A stretch of 64,000 bases of DNA from Maricurvus nonylphenolicus (GCF_042854845.1 NZ_AP031498.1:2914001-2978000), one strand, 5' to 3'. Counted from the first letter of the stretch, positions 1 to 8,102 are shown. Notes: generated by a model from the sequence alone, not told the origin. Made by a program: numbers and translations.

Positions 1-126
1 ACTGTTATGCAGCTGAAAATCCATATCGTCTCCACATGCTATTGACCGTTGTCATAAAAATAATTGACACATCAACACTTGTCAAACCAACCAGTGGCTC
101 GAATTTCGTCAATCTGCAGGCGTGAG

Positions 127-157
127 AAAACCGCCCCAAGCGTAAACTTGGAGCGGT
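127..157 (-). terminator. Rho-independent terminator of the 38-residue miniprotein gene
   Basis: Arms at 130-140 and 147-157 form an 11-bp stem with one non-Watson-Crick position and a 6-nt loop. Read on the minus strand, the stem is followed by TTTT. It lies about 50 bases past the stop of the small minus-strand gene at 209-325, which supports that gene being a real transcription unit. Confidence 0.7.
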
Positions 158-208
158 AAATATGGTTTTAAAGCTGTTTGGTGGCCGTTAGACCATTGCT
201 TTGGAGGT

Positions 209-325
209 TTACTGCCCACTAACCCAAAAAATGCATGTCGCCACAAAGATGGCGATTAAAGCTACGGCTGCAATGGCATCGGCTGTGCTATCACCGGTTT
301 CCTGCATTTCAAAATGATCGTTCAT
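209..325 (-). CDS. Single-pass membrane miniprotein, 38 residues, function unknown
   Basis: This short frame starts with ATG behind a GGAG ribosome-binding site at good spacing (CGGAGAATAATAATA before ATG). The polar acidic N-terminus (MNDHFEMQETGDSTAD) is followed by one hydrophobic segment at about residues 17-35 (AIAAVALIAIFVATCIFW), and the protein ends in VSGQ. The sequence predicts N-in or N-out single-span membrane topology. A terminator hairpin follows at 127-157, so the unit has an RBS, a frame and a terminator. It is divergent from the sulfite/nitrite reductase gene. I do not recognise a family; small respiratory-complex subunits have this architecture, but that is only an analogy. 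Confidence 0.7.
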   Translation of the reverse strand: MNDHFEMQETGDSTADAIAAVALIAIFVATCIFWVSGQ

Positions 326-655
326 TATTATTATTCTCCGATTAATTGGCTATTTAGTGGTTTCGGTTATTAATCCACAACCCAAGGAAAGCATAAGCGC
401 GATATTTCGTGCAACTCGCCTTGCTTCGTTATAGCTATTTTATCTTAGTCTCAAATGGCATATGCATGTAACTAATAAGAAGTAACCCTTCTTGTTACCT
501 TTAGATACAATTGGTCGGCTCGCGATTGCGATCAATTTGGTGTATCCTTTCGCGCCGTTTATTCGGGCCCGGTATGCTGATATGCGGGCAAATATAAGGA
601 TAAACCCCTGATTTAAAGGCAAATAGCCACAAAGAAACTAGGTGTACTACCACTT
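326..655. other. Divergent intergenic region upstream of the sulfite/nitrite reductase
   Basis: These 330 bases separate the miniprotein gene from the reductase gene and must hold both promoters. I see AT-rich stretches and a short GTAAC/GTTAC inverted repeat near 475-500, but no clear -35/-10 pair and no confident CysB-type site. An open frame on the minus strand at 440-622 has no RBS and no recognisable features and is not called as a gene. Confidence 0.5.
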
Positions 656-2320
656 ATGTACGTATACGACGATTATGATCATCAAATTGTGCGCGACCGT
701 GTAGCACAATTTCGTAACCAGACTCAGCGTTACCTCGCCGGCGAGCTAAAGGACGAAGAATTCCTGCCGCTGCGACTACAAAATGGCCTCTATATCCAGC
801 GCCTTGCCCCTATGCTACGTGTTAACGTGCCTTACGGTATGCTCAACACTACCCAGCTGCGCAAACTGGCCCATGTTGCCCGCCACTACGACAAAGGCTA
901 CGTCCACGTCAGTACGCGCCAAAACATTCAATTTAACTGGCCAGAATTGCCTGAAGTACCTGACATCCTCGCTGAGTTGGCTGAGGTTGAAATGCACGCA
1001 ACCCAATCCAGTGGTAGCTGTATCCGAAACGTTACCTCTGACCAGTTTGCCGGTATCACGCCAGACGAAATCGTTGATCCACGCCCTTACTGCGAGATTA
1101 TCCGTCAGTGGTCCACTTTCCACCCGGAATTCGCCTTCCTGCCGCGTAAGTTCAAAATTGGTGTAACCGGCGCCGAGAGCGACCGCGCTGCCGTACAACT
1201 TCACGATATCGGCCTGGAAATGGTCAAAAACGACCAGGGCGAGATCGGCTTTAAAGTACTTGTTGGTGGCGGCCTGGGCCGTACCCCGGTAATTGCCAGC
1301 GTTATCCGCGAGTTCCTGCCGGAAGAACAGATTCTTTCTTATCTCGACGCCATCATCCGGGTTTACAACCAGTTTGGCCGTCGTGACAACAAATACAAAG
1401 CGCGTATCAAGATCCTGGTGAAAGCCATGGGTGCCGATAAGTTCGCCGAGAAGGTTGAAGCCGAGTGGGAACACCTGAAAAACGGCCCCACTACCCTGAC
1501 CAGTGAAGAAATCCAACGCGCCAAGAGCTTCTTTACCGAGCACGCTTACGAAAGCCTTGATGATGCTCAAGCAGAAGCAGCTCTGCAGAAACAAGCCGCT
1601 GACAACGTGGCCTTTGGTAAGTGGTTGTCTCGCAACACCCGCGAACACCGTGTAGCAGGCTATACCGCTGTTACCCTGTCACTGAAACCTACCGGTGTTG
1701 CCCCGGGTGATATCACCGATGGCCAGCTGGAAGCCATTGCCGATCTGGCCGACCAGTACAGTTTTGGTGAAGTGCGCACCACTCACGAACAGAATATCGT
1801 ACTGGGCGACGTTAAAAAGTCAGACCTGTACGACCTCTGGCAAGCTAGCAAAACTCGGGGCTTTGCTACACCAAACATCGGCACACTGACGGACATGATT
1901 TGCTGCCCTGGCGGTGACTTCTGCTCCCTGGCCAACGCCAAATCCATTCCTGTTGCGGAAGCTATTCAGCGCACCTTTGACGATATGGATTACCTGTACG
2001 ATCTGGGCGACATCGACCTCAATATCTCTGGCTGTATGAATGCCTGTGGTCACCACCATATCGGCCACATCGGTATTCTGGGCGTTGATAAAAAAGGCGA
2101 AGAGTTCTACCAGATTCAGCTGGGTGGTAACGCCAGTAACGATGCCAGCCTGGGTAAGGTACTGGGCCCATCCTTCTCTCGTGCTGATATGCCTAGCGTC
2201 ATGCAAAAGCTGATCGACGTGTTTGTTGAACAGCGCCAGGATCAAGAACTGTTTATCGATACCTATCGCCGTATTGGTTTAGCCCCATTTAAGGAGCGCG
2301 TTTATGCCAAAGCTGATTAA
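656..2320 (+). CDS. cysI: Siroheme nitrite/sulfite reductase, haemoprotein subunit
   Basis: This is a ferredoxin-type nitrite/sulfite reductase that reduces sulfite to sulfide (or nitrite to ammonia) by six electrons in the cytoplasm. Two ferredoxin-like half domains and two siroheme/4Fe-4S domains are arranged as in the family. The cluster and siroheme ligands are visible: C417-x5-C423 (CCPGGDFCSLA) and C460-x3-C464 (SGCMNACGHHH). At 554 residues it is normal length. The next gene (DUF934) overlaps its end by 17 nt, as in Pseudomonas, where this pair is the assimilatory sulfite reductase unit; there is no flavoprotein subunit nearby. Sulfite is the more likely substrate from that context, but nitrite cannot be excluded by sequence alone. 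Confidence 0.93.
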   Translation: MYVYDDYDHQIVRDRVAQFRNQTQRYLAGELKDEEFLPLRLQNGLYIQRLAPMLRVNVPYGMLNTTQLRKLAHVARHYDKGYVHVSTRQNIQFNWPELPEVPDILAELAEVEMHATQSSGSCIRNVTSDQFAGITPDEIVDPRPYCEIIRQWSTFHPEFAFLPRKFKIGVTGAESDRAAVQLHDIGLEMVKNDQGEIGFKVLVGGGLGRTPVIASVIREFLPEEQILSYLDAIIRVYNQFGRRDNKYKARIKILVKAMGADKFAEKVEAEWEHLKNGPTTLTSEEIQRAKSFFTEHAYESLDDAQAEAALQKQAADNVAFGKWLSRNTREHRVAGYTAVTLSLKPTGVAPGDITDGQLEAIADLADQYSFGEVRTTHEQNIVLGDVKKSDLYDLWQASKTRGFATPNIGTLTDMICCPGGDFCSLANAKSIPVAEAIQRTFDDMDYLYDLGDIDLNISGCMNACGHHHIGHIGILGVDKKGEEFYQIQLGGNASNDASLGKVLGPSFSRADMPSVMQKLIDVFVEQRQDQELFIDTYRRIGLAPFKERVYAKAD

Positions 2321-2801
2321 AGATAACGCTATTGCCGACAACTCCTGGCAATTGCTGGAAAAAACCGACGCACCCGAATCTGCGGAAGTACCAACTGGTG
2401 AGGTCATTGTGCCCCTGTCCGTATGGCAGGCACAAAAAGACGCTCTCAGTGCCCGCAATGATGTTGGCGTTTGGCTCGATAGCGATGAAACCGCAGATTT
2501 GCTAGGCGCGGAAGCTCAGCAACTGCCTCTGGTTGCGGTAAACTTCCCTACCTTTATGGACGGCCGCGGCTTTACCGCTGCCCGCCTGCTGCGTGAGCGC
2601 TTTGGTTTTAACGGTGAACTACGAGCCATTGGCAGTATCATTCGCGACCAACTGTTCTACCTCAAGCGCTGCGGCTTCAATGCTTTCCAATTTGCTGACG
2701 ACAGCAAACTGGAAGATGCCATGGCCTCGCTGAGCGATTTTAGCGAGACCTACCAGGCAGCTGTGGATCAGCCAATCCCTCTGTTCCGCCGTCGCGCCTA
2801 A
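2304..2801 (+). CDS. DUF934 protein, sulfite reductase-associated
   Basis: This is a 165-residue member of the DUF934 family, which almost always follows the ferredoxin-type sulfite reductase gene. The conserved central block is seen as FPTFMDGRGFTAARLLRER followed by RAIGSIIRDQLFYLKRCGF. It overlaps the reductase gene by 17 nt, implying translational coupling. The biochemical role is not established; an electron-transfer or maturation partner of the reductase is the usual suggestion. A strong terminator follows at 2831-2856. Confidence 0.9.
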   Translation: MPKLIKDNAIADNSWQLLEKTDAPESAEVPTGEVIVPLSVWQAQKDALSARNDVGVWLDSDETADLLGAEAQQLPLVAVNFPTFMDGRGFTAARLLRERFGFNGELRAIGSIIRDQLFYLKRCGFNAFQFADDSKLEDAMASLSDFSETYQAAVDQPIPLFRRRA

Positions 2802-2830
2802 CAACTAGCACCAATCGTTAGTCAAAAAAA

Positions 2831-2856
2831 ATCCGATACCTTTTGGGGTATCGGAT
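2831..2856. terminator. Bidirectional terminator between convergent genes
   Basis: Perfect 10-bp stem ATCCGATACC/GGTATCGGAT with a 6-nt loop, flanked by an A-run on the left and a T-run on the right, so it can work for both the reductase operon and the converging SUMF genes. Confidence 0.85.
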
Positions 2857-2895
2857 TTTTTATGCCATTACAGGCTCCACTATAAACAACAGAAC

Positions 2896-3702
2896 TCATT
2901 CATCCATCGCACAACGTATGCCTAACAAGTAACCTTCTCCCTCAGGTGAATACCCAAAGCGCAGTGTCGTCGTCAGCTCTGCTGGTGTGCGCATCGTAAA
3001 GCCGCCGCCTCTAACCGTTTTCAAACCATAACCAATCCACGGCCCGGTGGGATTACTTTTAGGACTGTTTTTGTAGTACTCAGGATCGTAGTTATCACTG
3101 GTCCACTCCCACATATTACCCGACATCCCCACAACGCCATAGGGAGAATCACCAGTCCCCTCACCATGGTAGACCGGCTGACTGGTACCACGGCCACAAC
3201 CTGGCTGCGGCTTTTCTAATCCATTTGGATCCATCACTACATGATCACAGGTGGGGGGCTCACTGCCCCAGGGAAATTTACGTCCATCAACACCACGCGC
3301 CGCCTTCTCCCATTCAGCTTCAGTCGGCAGGCGCTTACCCTCTGACTTACAAAGCGACTCTGCCTGTTTAAAATCAACACAATTAACCGGATGATCATCA
3401 TGCCAAGCGGGGTACTCCCAATTGCAGGAACCGCCAATCATAGGCTCGCTACAATCGCCCTTTTCCACACAGAGCTTATAGCGACGAAAAGTCACTTCGT
3501 ATTTATCAATATAAAAACCTTTTAACTTAACCTTATGGGCCGGCACATCATCACCCACACAGTCATCATGATTACAACCCATGGTAAATTTACCTGCGGG
3601 AATGTGAATCATCTCGCTATCATCAAAGATTTGTGCATTACTGCCCAGACTAACTAACATTGCGGCGCCGAAAAGTTGCGCCGAGATCAGTGTTTTCTTC
3701 AT
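2896..3702 (-). CDS. Secreted SUMF/formylglycine-generating-enzyme-fold protein (copy 2)
   Basis: A signal peptide of about 23 residues (MKKTLISAQLFGAAMLVSLG, cut near SNA) precedes a full FGE-sulfatase/SUMF domain. Family motifs are present: IPAGKFTMGC near the start, KRLPTEAEWEKAARG in the middle, GNMWEWTSD and TVRGGGF near the end. The protein has many cysteines, suggesting disulfides in the periplasm. The cysteine pair that true formylglycine-generating enzymes carry after the RGG motif is missing (TMRTPAELTTTLRF), so sulfatase activation is unlikely. It is the second of two tandem paralogues, about 30 bases after the upstream copy, and probably co-transcribed. The substrate is unknown. 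Confidence 0.85.
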   Translation of the reverse strand: MKKTLISAQLFGAAMLVSLGSNAQIFDDSEMIHIPAGKFTMGCNHDDCVGDDVPAHKVKLKGFYIDKYEVTFRRYKLCVEKGDCSEPMIGGSCNWEYPAWHDDHPVNCVDFKQAESLCKSEGKRLPTEAEWEKAARGVDGRKFPWGSEPPTCDHVVMDPNGLEKPQPGCGRGTSQPVYHGEGTGDSPYGVVGMSGNMWEWTSDNYDPEYYKNSPKSNPTGPWIGYGLKTVRGGGFTMRTPAELTTTLRFGYSPEGEGYLLGIRCAMDE

Positions 3703-3732
3703 ATTTATATCCTCAACAAATTGACCAGACGC

Positions 3733-4521
3733 TTATTGGGCGCAACGAAAACCAACGGCAGGACTGTAATTAACGGGGTCGTAGGGGAAACGCGCTACGG
3801 TGCGTAACTCCCAGGCTTTACGGGCATAAAGATCTCCACCACGCGCGACACGATAGTCGCCGCTCCAGGGGCCCTTAGGATTGGATTCCGGGCTTGAATA
3901 ATAGTAATAGTGGCCATAGTAATCTGCGGTCCACTCCCAGTAATTACCCGCCATATCCATTGCGCCATAGGGTGAAGCCCCCATAGGACGTGTGCCCGGT
4001 TTTTCTACCAAGCCCTTACCGCACGCAAGATTCCCCCCATCGCTTCCATCCATAACGGCAAGATTACAATTAGGCTCCTCATTACCCCACGGGTATAGAT
4101 TTGGTTTAGGACCGCGGGCAGCCTTTTCCCATTCGGCCTCTGTAGGCAAGCGCTTGCCCTCAAATTCACACATCGTTTTGGCATTTTCCCAGGTCACACA
4201 ATTGACAGGTAGATCCCCGACATTGGGCCATCCAAAGTTACAAGCCCCGCCCTGCCCTAACGGTTTACAACTTCCTTCAGCAATACACTTTTGATAGCGA
4301 TCATAGGTAGCTTCGTATTTATCTATTTTAAATTTCTTTAACCAAACGCGGTGAAGAGGCATCTCGTTTTCGTAACAATCCGGATCTATCTTCTTGTTAC
4401 AGCCCATTTGAAAATAGCCAGCGGGAACGGTCACCATTTCTGTGTATTTGAGCTCGGCATGACTGGTTGCGAGACTCAGCAAGCCAACCAGCAGAACCGT
4501 GTAGGTATATAGGGATTTCAT
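3733..4521 (-). CDS. Secreted SUMF/formylglycine-generating-enzyme-fold protein (copy 1)
   Basis: This is a 262-residue paralogue of the next gene, with its own signal peptide (MKSLYTYTVLLVGLLSLATS, cut after HA). Family motifs are VPAGYFQMGC, KRLPTEAEWEKAARG, GNYWEWTADYY and RVARGGD, ending in VGFRCAQ. As in the sister copy, the catalytic cysteine pair of formylglycine-generating enzymes is absent (YARKAWELRTVARF), while other cysteines are conserved between both copies. The tandem pair probably arose by duplication and may form a heteromer or act on a common partner. No sulfatase gene is in the window. Confidence 0.85.
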   Translation of the reverse strand: MKSLYTYTVLLVGLLSLATSHAELKYTEMVTVPAGYFQMGCNKKIDPDCYENEMPLHRVWLKKFKIDKYEATYDRYQKCIAEGSCKPLGQGGACNFGWPNVGDLPVNCVTWENAKTMCEFEGKRLPTEAEWEKAARGPKPNLYPWGNEEPNCNLAVMDGSDGGNLACGKGLVEKPGTRPMGASPYGAMDMAGNYWEWTADYYGHYYYYSSPESNPKGPWSGDYRVARGGDLYARKAWELRTVARFPYDPVNYSPAVGFRCAQ

Positions 4522-4693
4522 GGAATACTCTCCGATTTATTGTTCTCAATGGAGCAAACGAGCCACTCAAAAGTCACTCGTCCGCACACTAGAAACAATA
4601 GCCAAATGACAAACGGAGAAGTCGAAAAATATTTCAAGTTACCGATATAAAGACCGGCCTCAGAATAAAACACACCTGAGATTATAAATATAT

Positions 4694-5731
4694 CTACTTC
4701 CCCTTGGGGTGACGCCAATCCTGCGGGGAAATAGCATACCGCCTTCGAAAAGCCCGACTAAAATTTGAAGCCTCCTGATACCCTAGAATAGAAGCAATAC
4801 TCCCTATATCCAGACGTTTTTCTGCAAGCAATCCCTCTGCATGTTCAAATCTCACAGTCTCCAGTAAAGACTTATAGTGACTGCCTTCAGCCTGTAACTT
4901 ACGGGTTAGCGTACGTGGACTCATATGAAAGTAAGTCGCCATTTCCGACAATACAGGTAAATCAGGTTCCCTAAGCCCATTTGCCACAGATTCAAAATGG
5001 TACTGAAGCTCCGCCTCAACTCGCTCTGTCATGGTTAAAGCAAGCTGCCGCCTCAACTGCCCTTCACATTGATTAAGATTCAGTTGATAAGCTGCAGGAT
5101 TGGATAAGGGCGAAACCTCGTCATATAAATCTGCCGGCATTGAAAAACCGGTAAAACCTGCATTAAATCTACAGGGCACACCATAAAAAGCACTCAACTC
5201 ATCAGCACAATCAATTTGCTCAGCTGCGAAGCTAATCAGTAACTGCCTACTCCTCTCTTGCCCTACGATTAACTTTATTAATTTCTGAAGAATACGAATG
5301 ACGCTTTGTGAAATAACCCGAGCGAAGACAAGGTCTTCATAGGCCACATCCATAGAAAACCGATACTGCTGCCCCAATTTATCCAACCGAGATACGAACG
5401 TATTTGTTCGCAAACTATAAAACTTGATCATAACTTCAAGCGCAGCCCCCAAAGTTGGAGCACTAACAGCGGCAAAGCCCACAGTCCCATGGGCATGCAT
5501 ACTCAATTGATCCCCTGTTCTTGCCCCCCATAAAAGATCATCAACAATATCATCCAAAGCTTTCACTATCGCCAAGTGGTGGCGACCACTGATATAGGTT
5601 GCTTTCTCAAGGCATTGAAGTGGAAGACCAAGAGACTGTAAAACTTCGTCACTCAATCCATTAGCGCGCAAAAAAACCTGTGCGTAAGCACTGGAACAAC
5701 GTAAATCGGAACAACGTAAATCATCAGTCAC
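4694..5731 (-). CDS. AraC-family regulator with arabinose-binding-like N-terminal domain
   Basis: This 345-residue protein has an N-terminal effector/dimerisation domain of the PF12625 type (about residues 20-210) and a C-terminal AraC helix-turn-helix pair (about 235-340; DLPVLSEMATYFHMSPRTL, then IASILGYQEASNFSRAFRR). Regulators of this subtype often control catabolic genes. It is divergent from the styrene-oxide-isomerase-like gene across a 139-base gap with a direct repeat, so that gene is a likely target. The N-terminus contains a tandem 15-bp duplication (DLRCS twice). A start downstream of the repeat is possible, but no better RBS was seen. Confidence 0.85.
   Translation of the reverse strand: MTDDLRCSDLRCSSAYAQVFLRANGLSDEVLQSLGLPLQCLEKATYISGRHHLAIVKALDDIVDDLLWGARTGDQLSMHAHGTVGFAAVSAPTLGAALEVMIKFYSLRTNTFVSRLDKLGQQYRFSMDVAYEDLVFARVISQSVIRILQKLIKLIVGQERSRQLLISFAAEQIDCADELSAFYGVPCRFNAGFTGFSMPADLYDEVSPLSNPAAYQLNLNQCEGQLRRQLALTMTERVEAELQYHFESVANGLREPDLPVLSEMATYFHMSPRTLTRKLQAEGSHYKSLLETVRFEHAEGLLAEKRLDIGSIASILGYQEASNFSRAFRRRYAISPQDWRHPKGK
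5693..5722. repeat. Tandem 15-bp duplication inside the AraC gene start
   Basis: GGAACAACGTAAATC occurs twice head to tail (5693-5707 and 5708-5722). It is in frame and gives DLRCS-DLRCS at residues 4-13 of the regulator. It looks like a recent slippage event. Confidence 0.85.
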
Positions 5732-5779
5732 AACAATCCCTCACTTGCGTTTGATACAACCACATTACAATTGACACTT

Positions 5780-5802
5780 AATGATCAACATAATGACCAA
5801 CA
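5780..5802. promoter_or_regulatory. Direct repeat, possible AraC-type half sites
   Basis: AATGATCAACA (5780-5790) and AATGACCAACA (5792-5802) are 11-nt repeats differing at one base with a 12-nt period. They sit in the divergent gap between the AraC regulator and the isomerase-like gene. Binding by the regulator is inference from position only. Confidence 0.35.
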
Positions 5803-5870
5803 ATGAATCTCTCGCAGGTAACTGCTGATGCTACGCTCCTCACCTTCAAAATCTGTGAGAATTTCTAACA

Positions 5871-6383
5871 ATGGACAGTATTAAACGAGAAAGTAACCCA
5901 CCCCTTCCCCCCAATGTAAAAACACTCCAACTATCCTCAATCTTTCATGGTAGCGCAGCATTATTGATTGGTTTGCTTGCGGGAATAGGCCTCACCTACA
6001 GCGCCCTTGGAGAGATTTCTCTCTGGCCCATATTCTCCACACCGATAAATATGCCAGGCGATATAGCGCTTTGGCGTGCGGCCCATACCGGCAGTATTAC
6101 CAACGGCATCGCCTGCATTGCCGCTGGATTGAGCCTTAACCTACTGAGCCTCCCCCTACCTACAGCACGACGTATCTGCTTCTCCCTGAAGATAATGGTA
6201 TGGGGAAATATCATTTTCTATATTGCCCGCCTGTGGGGGACCAACCGCGGCCTGGCGTTACATTCGGAACAGTTTGGCACAGGCAATATGTTTGATGTCG
6301 CCAGCATGCTTCCAGCATTTGCGGCCATATTTTTTACCTTTTACGCCTTTGTAACCCTCATGCTTAGCAGTCGAAAAAAATAA
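5871..6383 (+). CDS. Styrene oxide isomerase-like integral membrane protein
   Basis: This 170-residue, four-helix membrane protein aligns without gaps to styrene oxide isomerase (StyC/SOI) as I remember it, over the functional core. Haem-ligand His58, Asn64 and Tyr103 of SOI correspond, all with an offset of 14, to H72 and N78 (RAAHTGSITNG) and Y117 (WGNIIFYIA). The following NRGL and QFG.GN/D.F blocks are also shared. SOI performs a Meinwald rearrangement of an aryl epoxide to an aldehyde using ferric haem b. Activity here is inferred. The gene has a divergent AraC regulator and is followed after 25 bases by a PF10118 hydrolase. No styrene monooxygenase is in the window, so the epoxide source is unknown. 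Confidence 0.7.
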   Translation: MDSIKRESNPPLPPNVKTLQLSSIFHGSAALLIGLLAGIGLTYSALGEISLWPIFSTPINMPGDIALWRAAHTGSITNGIACIAAGLSLNLLSLPLPTARRICFSLKIMVWGNIIFYIARLWGTNRGLALHSEQFGTGNMFDVASMLPAFAAIFFTFYAFVTLMLSSRKK

Positions 6384-6408
6384 CCATAGATACCCCATAG
6401 AGATTACC

Positions 6409-7203
6409 ATGACCCAATTAACTGTTCGAAAACCTGACTTCAGCTTTGCTTCAGACATCCCCTTAATTCCGGACCTTGAAGACATCAATTACTCATCATT
6501 GTCGTTTGCCACAAGCATTATTGCACCGCATATTGAACGCTACATCATTCGCTCCATGCGAAAGGCACTTCAAGCTATAGACAACCCATCCTTGCGAGAA
6601 GACATAAAAGCGTTCGCCAGTCAGGAAGCCAGCCACTTGCACCAGCACGACAAAATGAATAAAACTCTGCGCCAGAAGCTTTCACCTGAGGCCCAAAAAA
6701 ACCTGGCACAAGCCGAAGATGATTTGAGTTCGGACTACAACAGATTTAGTAAATCAAAAAGCCTTAAATTTAATCTGGCCTATGCAGAAGGCTTTGAATC
6801 AGCAACCTGTGCCCTTTCACTGTGGGCGTTTGAACACCAAACCTTTAAAACGCTCGAATCTCGCTGGCAATCGCTACTGGAATGGCACCTGGCAGAAGAA
6901 ATTGAACATCGCACCGTAGCATTTGATGCATTTCATGCTTTAGGCGGCCAATACAGCTACCGCCTGCTTTGGGGCAGCTACGCACAGCTTCACCTGGTCC
7001 GCTACTTATTGCGTTTTGCACAGTGTTACAAACAGACCATCACACCGCCAATCGGAAACAAAAATATACTTAAGCAACATCGCTGGTCATTGATTAGAAA
7101 AATCGCCAAAACTGTATTGCCCGGCTACTCCCCGCACAACCTTGAAATTGACAAAAGAATCAATGACACCCTGGCTAAATACTCCCAACTGCAGAAGACC
7201 TGA
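6409..7203 (+). CDS. PF10118-type predicted metal-dependent hydrolase
   Basis: This 264-residue all-helical protein resembles the PF10118 family of predicted metal-dependent hydrolases. Likely metal ligands are in QEASHLHQHDKMN, in CALSLWAFEHQTF and in LAEEIEHRTVAFDAFHALGG, a ferritin/di-iron-like spacing of Glu and His. It starts 25 bases after the isomerase-like gene and is probably in the same transcript. Its stop is one base from the stop of the converging TetR gene. The family lacks a proven reaction; members occur beside oxygenases and acyl-CoA genes, which fits this cluster. Confidence 0.75.
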   Translation: MTQLTVRKPDFSFASDIPLIPDLEDINYSSLSFATSIIAPHIERYIIRSMRKALQAIDNPSLREDIKAFASQEASHLHQHDKMNKTLRQKLSPEAQKNLAQAEDDLSSDYNRFSKSKSLKFNLAYAEGFESATCALSLWAFEHQTFKTLESRWQSLLEWHLAEEIEHRTVAFDAFHALGGQYSYRLLWGSYAQLHLVRYLLRFAQCYKQTITPPIGNKNILKQHRWSLIRKIAKTVLPGYSPHNLEIDKRINDTLAKYSQLQKT

Positions 7204-7204
7204 T

Positions 7205-7867
7205 TTACGACAGATTTAAACACTGTCGTAAACTATTTCGCAGCATGCGGCGAGCATAAGTGATTTCAGAATCTGAGTGCCTGTTTTGCAACAGGCGCTC
7301 AGACAAAAACCACAATAATGAAAATAGCTGTACTGCATCCTCTTCCGGGAACTTACAACCCAAAGCTTGGAAAAAATGCTCCATAGCTTCAAGATCTTTT
7401 TGATCCTGAGCTCTAAGCGCACCAAAAAGATCCGGATTTTGCAGCATTTCGTTGCGAAAGATGCGATCCAACAGCATATAAGTAGCGCTATCTTCGTCGC
7501 CAGATGCAATGATATACATCAGGCTATTTACATGATCGTTAACTATAGCTTCCCTTACTTCACGGGCCTGAAGATCCTGGCCTTTATACTTTGCAAGAAT
7601 CTTTTTGCCGACGCCTCGAGCCACCTCCATACCGACTTCATAACCCTCAAGATAATGCAGGAAAGCCTCTGTAATCAGCTGTGGAATATCCTTAAAGTAA
7701 TAGGCGATAGAACTTTGGGTCACGCCGGCAACTTCTGCAACACTTTTGTACTTCACTGAGCGAATGCCGTCGCGCAGAATGATAATCAACGTAGCATCAA
7801 GAATGGCCGTCCGACTGGCTTTACCATCAGAGCGCGTTACAGGCTTGGAAACTACTTTTTTCACCAT
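7205..7867 (-). CDS. TetR-family transcriptional repressor
   Basis: The N-terminal TetR helix-turn-helix (about residues 17-60; KSVAEVAGVTQSSIAYYF) is followed by an all-helical ligand-binding domain. I start at ATG 7867 (MVKKVVSK) with GAGAA upstream; a TTG two codons earlier is less likely. The gene is divergent from the Rieske oxygenase gene, and the 38-bp palindrome at 8036-8073 between them is the obvious operator. Autoregulation plus control of the oxygenase is the natural inference. Confidence 0.88.
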   Translation of the reverse strand: MVKKVVSKPVTRSDGKASRTAILDATLIIILRDGIRSVKYKSVAEVAGVTQSSIAYYFKDIPQLITEAFLHYLEGYEVGMEVARGVGKKILAKYKGQDLQAREVREAIVNDHVNSLMYIIASGDEDSATYMLLDRIFRNEMLQNPDLFGALRAQDQKDLEAMEHFFQALGCKFPEEDAVQLFSLLWFLSERLLQNRHSDSEITYARRMLRNSLRQCLNLS

Positions 7868-8035
7868 AATCAATCGTTCTCTTCTGCAAGCACGCTTTCT
7901 ATATATTCCCTGTCCATTCCTTAAGCGAGCACTCTGTAATCTTGCACATATGAAAGCTCATATTCAAACCCATTCAATCCGTTAGCCTCTTCAAAAAGCC
8001 TAAGTTGAGAAAAAATTCGAGTTAGAGGGATTTAC

Positions 8036-8073
8036 CTTGATGTAAATTGTCACAAATGACAATCTACATCAAG
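8036..8073. promoter_or_regulatory. Long palindromic operator, probable TetR site
   Basis: Arms CTTGATGTAAATTGTCA (8036-8052) and TGACAATCTACATCAAG (8057-8073) are complementary at 16 of 17 positions around a CAAA spacer. It lies 30 bases ahead of the oxygenase start, where repressor binding would block transcription. The inner TTGTCA-N4-TGACAA core is typical in size for a TetR dimer site; the extended arms could hold two dimers. Confidence 0.75.
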
Positions 8074-8102
8074 AAAGTATAGCAACCATCGAGACACAAA
8101 CC

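Noticed and set aside
440..622. 60-codon minus-strand frame upstream of the reductase gene
   Set aside because: No ribosome-binding site, unusual composition and it lies in the promoter region.
815..1648. 277-codon antisense frame within the reductase gene
   Set aside because: The plus-strand gene is unmistakable by motif. The antisense frame is a codon-bias shadow.
4518..4718. 66-codon minus-strand open frame between the AraC and SUMF genes
   Set aside because: It begins inside the AraC gene, has no RBS and no protein family features. It is most likely chance.
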